Shown here in pieces: positions 24,913 through 33,000 of a DNA stretch of 35,629 nucleotides (positions are counted from its first letter, which is position 1; each line of letters opens with the position of its first letter). Position numbers and translations under genes: made by a program. The notes beneath the pieces are model-generated. The model was not told the DNA's origin. It did no database searches and was given only the letters and a program-made list of their open reading frames with translations. Origin of the DNA: Candidatus Omnitrophota bacterium (lineage in GTDB: Bacteria; Omnitrophota; Omnitrophia; Omnitrophales; Danuiimicrobiaceae); assembly GCA_023247075.1 (NCBI GenBank), contig JAHFHD010000002.1, positions 1 to 35,629 of the forward strand, read 5' to 3'.

Positions 24913-27900
24913 CTACTGACAAGCCTCGCACTCCCCATCTCCATTTAAGTTCAAGTCACAGGTTTCCCCCTGAACTGGTTCTTCCTCTTGAACAGCAGAA
25001 GCAAGCTCTGCCGGAGCGAGTCCCGAAGGAGCAAGTGAAATCCCAGCTTCCTTTTGAAGTCTCTGCTTGAGACCGAGCGGGTCGCCGTACCGATTAGCGT
25101 CCACAGTTGATTTTTCAACCCGCGTCGCGCCAAGAGAACGCAAATAATAAGTGGTTTTAAGCCCCTTTTCCCATGCCATGAGATACATGTTGTGAAGTTT
25201 TTTGCCGCTTGGCTCTGCAAGATAAAGATTGAGTGACTCGCCCATGTCAATCCACTTCTGGCGCCTGCTTGCGCATTCAATAATCCATTCGTACCCAATC
25301 TCAAACGCAGTGGCGTACCGGTCCTTGACCACCTGCGGAATACGGTCAATCTCCTGGAGATTGCCGTCAAAATACTTAAGGTCCTCTACCATTTTCTGGT
25401 CCCAAAGACCGTAGGCTTTAAGCTCGCCAACCAAATAAGGATTGATGACGGTAAATTCGCCTGAGAGATTGCTCTTCACAAATAAATTTTTGTACGTCGG
25501 TTCAATTGATTGAGTGACGCCGGTAATATTGGCAATGGTTGCAGTAGGAGCAATGGCCATTGTGTTGCTGTTGCGCATCCCGTGCTGTTTGATGGATTCA
25601 CGGACAGGCGTCCAGTCGAGCCGCTTGCTTCTGTCCATAGTCAAGTAACCAGACCGCTCTTGTTCCAGAATTGCAACTGTGTCGATGGGTAAAAGTCCTC
25701 TATCCCACTTGGAGCCGGGAAAACTTCGGTAGGAACCGCGCTCCCGCGCAAGTTCACTTGATGCCAAAATTGCGTGGTAGGAAATGAGCTCCATACTTTC
25801 ATCCGCGAACTCAATGGCCTCTCGCGAAGCATAGCTCATTCCCTGAATGTAAAGCGCGTCCTGAAAACCCATAAGCCCAAGCCCAACCGGCCGATGATTT
25901 TCATTTGAAGTTTTGGCTTCACGCGTTGGGTAATAATTGATGTCGATGACATTGTCGAGCATCCGAATTGCTGTTTTTACCGTCCGGGCAAGCAAATTGT
26001 GGTCAAGCCCAGCTGCAGTAACGTGAACGGCGAGATTGACTGAGCCCAAATTACAAACTGCTGTTTCATCTTTAGAAGTATTGAGTGTAATCTCGGTACA
26101 TAAATTCGAACTATGAACTACCCCAATATGATCTTGCGGGGACCGGACATTGCAAGGGTCTTTAAATGTAATCCATGGATGCCCTGTTTCAAAAAGCATG
26201 CTCAACATTTTTCTCCAAAGCGTGACGGCAGGAATCACTTTCGACTGCCGAAGAAGACCTTTGCGCGCTTTTTCTTCGTATTCCTGATACCGCTTCTCAA
26301 ACTCACTGCCGTATAAATCATGAAGGTCAGGAGCTTCATTTGGGCTTAAAAGCGTCCACTCGCCATTCTGAAGTACTCGTTTCATGAAGAGGTCTGGAAT
26401 CCAGTTTGCAGTGTGCATGTCATGGGTGCGTCTGCGGTCATCACCTGTATTTTTGCGGAGCTCAAGAAATTCTTCGACATCCAGGTGCCAGCATTCGAGG
26501 TAGCCGCATACCGCGCCCTGACGTTTTCCACCCTGATTGACAGCCACTGCGGTGTCATTGGCCACTTTCATAAATGGAATGACGCCCTGACTGTTTCCAT
26601 TTGTTCCTTTAATATGAGAGCCCATTGCACGAACAGGCGTCCAGTCATTACCAAGACCACCGCTCCATTTTGAAAGAAGTGCATTGTCCTTAACACATTT
26701 AAAAATGTGGTCTAGGTCATCTCCAACAGTTGTTAAAAAGCACGAGGAAAGCTGGGGGTGAAGTGTTCCTGCATTAAAAAGTGTTGGGGTTGAAGACACG
26801 AAGCGGAAGGTAGAAAGAATGTCATAAAATTCAATCGCTCGTTCATTTTTCTGGTCACCTTCGCGAATTGCAAGTCCCATCGCAACCCGCATCCAGAATG
26901 TTTGAGGCGCTTCAAGCCTGCGGCTATTTTCATGAATGAAGTAACGGTCATAAAGGGTTTGAAGGCCCATGTACGTGAACGCGAGGTCACGCTCTGGCCG
27001 TAGTGCTGCGCCAAGACGAATCAGGTCAAACTGAAGAAGTTCCGGCATCAACCGGCCGCACTCTACTGCAAACGCAATGTTACGGCTGAACACCTCTGGA
27101 TAAAGCTGTGTCATCTCTTTAAAAGAAATGATTTTGTCCGAAACATCTCGGTACACTTTGCGAAGCAGAATCCTGCCCGCCACGTAATTGTAGGTAGGCT
27201 CAAATTCAATCATCTGCCGCGCGGCAAGCAGCGCAGCTTCTGAAATATCACTCACTGACATGCCGTCGTAACAATTTACGAATGTTTTGACAAGCAATTC
27301 ATCAATAGACACGGAATCTTCAAGCCCATGACAAGCTTCGGCAATTAGGAATTTGATTCGTTCAATGTCGAGATGTTCTTTGGTTCCATCAGAATGTTTG
27401 ACTAAAATTTTCCTTTGCGGAATTGGAGTGGGTTCGGGAGGTTTTCCTTGAGCCTCTTCTTCCCGTTTGCGCTTGCGGTCTTCCCGGTAAATAATGTAGC
27501 GGCGCGCCACATCCAAATACCCTTTTTCCATCAGCGTAATCTCAACCAAATCCTGAATGTCTTCAATATGAACTGTTTTGACCTGAGGATCTCCTGATTT
27601 CAAAATTGCTACCACTTGGTCTGCTACTTCAAGCACCTTGCTTCGTGTCTCAGAAGAAAGTACGCTTTCGCCTTTCGTGACTGAAAATGCGTGCCCAATC
27701 GCAATTGCGATTCTTTCCGGTTTAAATGAGACCGCTCTGCCATCCCGTTTTTGAACCGTAATGCGCTCCGCCTCAAAACGTTTAAGTTCTTGCTCATACC
27801 GGTAGCGGGCATACCCTTCAGCAATTTCAGCTAATCCGCTGCGGCGCAATTCCTGAACCACGGCGTTTTGGATGTCCTCTATGAATAAGACAGGGCTTGC

Positions 27901-28113
27901 TTGGGCTTGCTCTTCGCACCACCCGGCCACACGGCTTGTCACTTCTTCCACCTTAGCTTTCCAATCAGACTCAAGCTCCGCCTCATGGGGAATACTTAAA
28001 TGGGCTTTGCATGCTGCTTCAATTGCTTTAAAAATCCGGACTTCAAAGAAAGGGACTTGCTGACCACTACGTTTTTTGACGGTTAGCGCGTGCGCACGAA
28101 CGGCGGATGACAT
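24913..28113 (-). CDS. nrdA: ribonucleoside-diphosphate reductase alpha subunit with an extended N-terminal ATP-cone region
   Basis: Three ATP-cone-like stretches (VKKRSGQQVPFFEVRIFKAI; VQKRDGRAVSFKPERIAIAI; VKHSDGTKEHLDIERIKFLI); catalytic core SSCFLTTVGDD, NLCTEITLN, AVCNLGSVNLAVHV, IAPTATIANITGVTQSIEP; C-terminal CEACQ. Confidence 0.95.
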   Translation of the reverse strand: MSSAVRAHALTVKKRSGQQVPFFEVRIFKAIEAACKAHLSIPHEAELESDWKAKVEEVTSRVAGWCEEQAQASPVLFIEDIQNAVVQELRRSGLAEIAEGYARYRYEQELKRFEAERITVQKRDGRAVSFKPERIAIAIGHAFSVTKGESVLSSETRSKVLEVADQVVAILKSGDPQVKTVHIEDIQDLVEITLMEKGYLDVARRYIIYREDRKRKREEEAQGKPPEPTPIPQRKILVKHSDGTKEHLDIERIKFLIAEACHGLEDSVSIDELLVKTFVNCYDGMSVSDISEAALLAARQMIEFEPTYNYVAGRILLRKVYRDVSDKIISFKEMTQLYPEVFSRNIAFAVECGRLMPELLQFDLIRLGAALRPERDLAFTYMGLQTLYDRYFIHENSRRLEAPQTFWMRVAMGLAIREGDQKNERAIEFYDILSTFRFVSSTPTLFNAGTLHPQLSSCFLTTVGDDLDHIFKCVKDNALLSKWSGGLGNDWTPVRAMGSHIKGTNGNSQGVIPFMKVANDTAVAVNQGGKRQGAVCGYLECWHLDVEEFLELRKNTGDDRRRTHDMHTANWIPDLFMKRVLQNGEWTLLSPNEAPDLHDLYGSEFEKRYQEYEEKARKGLLRQSKVIPAVTLWRKMLSMLFETGHPWITFKDPCNVRSPQDHIGVVHSSNLCTEITLNTSKDETAVCNLGSVNLAVHVTAAGLDHNLLARTVKTAIRMLDNVIDINYYPTREAKTSNENHRPVGLGLMGFQDALYIQGMSYASREAIEFADESMELISYHAILASSELARERGSYRSFPGSKWDRGLLPIDTVAILEQERSGYLTMDRSKRLDWTPVRESIKQHGMRNSNTMAIAPTATIANITGVTQSIEPTYKNLFVKSNLSGEFTVINPYLVGELKAYGLWDQKMVEDLKYFDGNLQEIDRIPQVVKDRYATAFEIGYEWIIECASRRQKWIDMGESLNLYLAEPSGKKLHNMYLMAWEKGLKTTYYLRSLGATRVEKSTVDANRYGDPLGLKQRLQKEAGISLAPSGLAPAELASAVQEEEPVQGETCDLNLNGDGECEACQ

Positions 28114-28813
28114 GCGAAAATCCTCCCTTTGGAGTTACTGATGACGCGAGCAAATTAAAGAATAAAAGTTTTTTCTAACTTTGATTAAACTTTGAATTAA
28201 CAGTGTGTGGTCTGCATATTCAAAAGCAGATGAAACTCTTTTGAGATGAGGAAACGAAAAAGCGCAAATTAAATGAAATGCGTTTTGCTTCACTTGCATC
28301 TCCTCGCCTTATTCAAAATAAATCCTTCCACTGCGAGGCTGCTACAAACAATAAAACCTTCTGATGCAACCTGTTGTATTCAACGGCAGAAACTTAGTAA
28401 GATGTAGAACAAAAATCGAAAACTTTACCGCGCACAAAAATCATTAATCATTTTCTTGGGTAATCACTTTTGGGTCGGATGTTGCAACTATGTTAATCGC
28501 GTGAACTGTCAAAGTACAAAACAAAAAACGTGGATGGGTTCTTTTAAACGCTGTGTGAGTTTTAAAATTTTTCGGCATAGGCACGTTCACGCGACAAACA
28601 TCCAAATGTGTTGCACATTATAATCTCCGTGATGCAAAAGAAAAGAATAATTTTTGATTTTTTTTATTTTTAAAATTTAAAAATCTCCATCGGAAGAAAA
28701 AAAATAAATTCTGCTTGACAAAATTCGGTGGAAGTACTCTTGACTGTTTTGTTTTTCATTTTTTGGTGGCTTCGTCCCTTCGCAAACTGTAAAATGCGCA
28801 GCATAGGTTGCGT

Positions 28814-28831
28814 GCTGCACCAGCGTGCAGC
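28814..28831 (+). promoter_or_regulatory. 5'UTR hairpin GCTGCAC-cagc-GTGCAGC upstream of ino1
   Basis: Perfect 7-bp stem, 4-nt loop; followed by SD-like GGGGAGG and ATG at 28863. Confidence 0.5.
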
Positions 28832-28862
28832 TGAACAATCAGTTTTGGGGAGGTTTTGAAAT

Positions 28863-29981
28863 ATGAAAAAAATAAAAATTGCAATTGTGGGCGTCGGCAA
28901 CTGCGCAAGTTCCCTCGTTCAAGGAATTTATTATTACAAAGATAAGCCAAGTCAAAATTCAATTGGGCTCATGCATTTTGAAATAGGTGGCTACACATCC
29001 GGCGACATTGAAGTGGTGTGTGCTTTTGACATCGATGAGCGGAAAGTAGGGCAGGATGTGTCGGAAGCAATTTTTGCTCTGCCCAATTGCACCGCTATTT
29101 TCTGCGACAGCGTGCCCAAAATGGGGACAGTTGTCAAAATGGGGAGAGTGCTTGATGGTTTTTCAGAACATATGTACGCTCAGGAAGAATCTCGCACATT
29201 TATTTTGAGTCAGGAAAAAGAAGCATCTGAAGAAGACGTGGTGAAGGAACTCAAACGCTCAGGCGCTGAAATGCTCCTCAACTACCTTCCGGTTGGCTCG
29301 CAAAAGGCAACTGAGTTTTATACCGAATGTGCGCTTCAAGCGGGCATCGGCTTCATTAATAATATGCCTGTCTTCATCGCAAGCAATCCAAAATGGGCAG
29401 CACGCTTTAAAGAAAAAAATCTTCCAATTATTGGAGACGACATCAAGGCTCAACTTGGTGCAACCATCGCCCACCGCACACTTTCAGACCTCTTTAAAAA
29501 ACGCGGGGTCAAGCTTGAGCGGACTTATCAACTCAATACAGGCGGCAACACTGATTTCCTCAACATGCTCAATCGAAACCGCCTTGCCTCTAAAAAAGAA
29601 TCGAAAACCGAGGCGGTGCAATCGGCACTCGCAGAGCGGCTTGACCCGGAAAACATTCACATTGGTCCAAGCGATTATGTTCCGTGGCAAAAAGACAATA
29701 AAGTTTGCTTCATCCGGATGGAGGGAAAACTCTTTGGTGATGTTCCGATGAATCTTGAGCTGCGCCTTTCAGTGGAAGATTCTCCAAATTCTGCGGGCGT
29801 TGCCATTGACGCGATTCGAATCTTAAAACTTGCGCTTGAAAAAAATATTGGCGGGCCGCTCATCGTCCCTTCTGCCTTTTTCATGAAACACCCTCCTCAG
29901 CAAATTCCAGATGATGAAGCGTACTTGCTCGTTGAAGAATTCATCAAGGAATTGAGTGAAGAATTGGTAGAAACGAAGTAG
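28863..29981 (+). CDS. ino1: inositol-3-phosphate synthase (myo-inositol-1-phosphate synthase)
   Basis: IAIVGVGNCASSLVQGIYYY; MLLNYLPVGSQKATEFY; IGDDIKAQLGATIAHRTLSDLF; LNTGGNTDFLNML. Confidence 0.93.
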   Translation: MKKIKIAIVGVGNCASSLVQGIYYYKDKPSQNSIGLMHFEIGGYTSGDIEVVCAFDIDERKVGQDVSEAIFALPNCTAIFCDSVPKMGTVVKMGRVLDGFSEHMYAQEESRTFILSQEKEASEEDVVKELKRSGAEMLLNYLPVGSQKATEFYTECALQAGIGFINNMPVFIASNPKWAARFKEKNLPIIGDDIKAQLGATIAHRTLSDLFKKRGVKLERTYQLNTGGNTDFLNMLNRNRLASKKESKTEAVQSALAERLDPENIHIGPSDYVPWQKDNKVCFIRMEGKLFGDVPMNLELRLSVEDSPNSAGVAIDAIRILKLALEKNIGGPLIVPSAFFMKHPPQQIPDDEAYLLVEEFIKELSEELVETK

Positions 29982-30008
29982 AGCGGGGAGAAGGGATTAA
30001 GTTTTTAT

Positions 30009-33000
30009 TTATGCAGCGGTTTGAAGTTTTTTGTTAGCAGCACCTTCCAAAAGAAGTCTGAATGCATAAGCCGCGTAATGAGCTTGCTCGACATTAACTG
30101 GTTGAAACACATTAGAAGCACTGCGACGCACACCTGCTATTTCGCTTGTCTTGCCAAGAAGTGACGCCGAAAGAAGAAGTGAATCAGCAAAAGACAATGT
30201 AGAAGCATGGTGCGGCACAGCGGGAGAATCTAGCGAATTTAGATCCTTCGCGGAGTTTACCCTGAGCGCTAGATCCTTCACTTCGTTCAGGATGACAAGC
30301 GAAGGGCTCAGGATAACAGGTGTGCGTGGATCAAAAAATAAAACTCCCAATTCACGCTTAGCTCTTCCGCCCTCAAGATTAATAGTAACGACCATGTTGG
30401 GGGTAGAATACGCCGGGTTGATTAGAATTTGGCCTGGCTTGATCTTACCCTTCAAAACCCCGGCTGTATTTCGCACTCGACCTAAACTCTTTGTGAAAAT
30501 TCCTTCGAGTGCTCTCGCGCCTGTTACTTCAATCTTCAAATCTGGATTTGCACTCGCAAGGTGAACTGCTGTTTCAAATAGTGCATTCAATTCACTCGCG
30601 CCACTTTCAGTAACCTCACCCCAAAACTCAAGTCGAATCGTGCCCTTTGCATGAAGCAGTGCTTGAAACACTCCTTCCAAAGATTTTTCTAGGTTTTCAA
30701 CTTGGGTGAAGTTAATGGAAAATTCGTCATTGCGAAGCAGCATCCCGGGCGATGCTGAAGCAATCTCCATACCTGGATTGCTTCGTCGTCCCCCAGGGAC
30801 TCCTCGCAATGACAAGAAAGATTGAGCAATGTCACCGGTTCTAATGCCTCGAAGCTCACTCAAACGCTCTTCCTCAACCCGATTAATCACTGCCAAAATA
30901 TTTTCAAGTGGAACTTCTGCTCCGCGCGCATCAGTGAGTGAAGCTGCGATCCCGGAAGCAGCTTCTGTTGTGGATTCGGATGCACTTGCAAGTGTTTGCA
31001 ACGTTAAATACTGGCTTAATTCATTTTGAAGAGATTGTGCTGCTGTGTTTCGAACTTCAGAGTGGGCAGAGTTAAAATGTTCTATTGCACTTAATGCCTT
31101 ATTTACTCCATAGTAAACACTTCCAGCCCGATGTTGATTTAAGTGATTCGCCATTACACCAAGGTTAGCTTTAAAGCTCTGCTCATTTGCACTGAGGTAT
31201 GCGCTTCTTAAATCAAAAAGTAACTTTCTCATTTCTTCATAAGCAGGATTGTAACCAAATATGCCAGGTTGCAATAATTCATCCAAAGAAGCTCCTATTG
31301 GTGCATTGAATTTCCATGTCTTGATGAGCTGATTTAAAACCGACTCTATTTTTTGTTTTGTTTCTGGATTAAATTTTAAATTACCTGTTTCAGGTTTCAA
31401 AACAGCAGTTGTGTATGTAAGATCGGGATTAGTGTTTGATTTAACTCTTTGAATATGAGTTCCGACTGGAAAATACTGTTCAGTAAATGGAATGGCGCCG
31501 TTCAACGGAAATAGATTAACGGATGCGTAAATCACTTTAGCGCCTTGATTTAATTGTTCGACCATTCGTTCAGCTAATTTTTCAGCAAAATGAGTATCCG
31601 AATACTCAAGCACCATGGGAAGTGTTCCATAAAAAACAACGTCGTATTTTTTTTCAGGCCGGAAATGAATTAAATCGTTTTGGATGAGGTTCAATTGATT
31701 TTGATTAATCTTTGTACGCAACTCCACCTCATGATGCTGAATAAATGAGTAGTAAAAGACGTGTGCGAGAAAAGAAACTTGTTTTGAGGAAGCATCGAGC
31801 GTTGAATTTTCAATTAATCCCCTGATTTCTTCAATTTTATCACGCACTTGCGATGTACGAATAGAGTCTGCCAATCCTTTTAAGAATTGGATTTGCAGCG
31901 GATTTACATCTACAACATCAACTTCTCCGGCAGCATTCAGAAAATGAAATGGGATCAATGCGCCGCCAATCATCATCACTTTTGAATCTGGGCGAACATC
32001 TGCGATATTTACAATTTCAGATGGATCTTCCATTTGAGGCAGAATTAAATACCCCAGTTGATCCATCAACTGACGAGAATGAGCGTAGATAACCCCGTTT
32101 AAATTGGGTATGGTTTTTTGCCCATCGTCATTTTGTGTTCGAATTTCCGAACGCCGATTCATTGGACTGCGCATTTCATGGCGCTGGTCGGGTTGATTTA
32201 AAAATTCACGGAGTTGGTTTAAATCGCTTGAAGATAATTTCCCTTCCGGGTTTTCAGAATTACCCAAAACACCATTTAAAAGTCGACGGGTTGCGGGGTC
32301 GCCATTTACTGACTTTAGAATACCTTTTGCTTCGCGTGGAGCAAAAAACCATCCACCAAGATTTTTGGTATTGTCTTTTAAATAATTAAAATTCTCTCCC
32401 AGCATTTCACCAAGAGCGGTGTTCACATATTCTCCTAAATTGAGATTGTTCCCAAGAGCTTGCGGCTTTGTTTGCACATGTTCCGCCAAAGCAGCCAGTA
32501 TTGGGTCGCGGCTGAAAATTTCATGCTGATTCTCTGGCAAAAGATTTCTCTTCACCCAATCCACTTGATCCAGCGCCTCAGCAATCGGTGTTGTGGGCGT
32601 CACTTGAAAATGCCATGTCTCGACGACTGACTCTTCTGTTTTATTTTTTTGACCGGGGCGGTCTTTAAAAAGACTTTCGGCTCCGGTTTTAATCTCACCC
32701 CAAGTTAACGCTTGGGACTCTTCAAGCAATTTCAATGTCCATTCCTCGGGAATGTCATTTTGACCAAGTAATTCGAGCGAATCTTTTGCATTTACACTGG
32801 TGCCGTTCACCATTGATTGTAAGAACCGAAGTTTCAAGGACTCTTGTTCAGATTGATTGTCTGGGTGTATTCCGTTTTGAGTAGCGTTGCTCAACATGTC
32901 ATTCTTCGCCAAAAGGACGAATCCGTCCTCTGGCGGATGAGGCGAAGCCGACTTGTCCGCCAGCACTGTGACGGAAGAATCTGGCGAACTTAGATCCTTC

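Noticed and set aside
28300-28420. Possible cobalamin riboswitch upstream of nrdA
   Set aside because: A CCACTG string was seen but no B12-box-like sequence or consistent architecture could be identified by eye.
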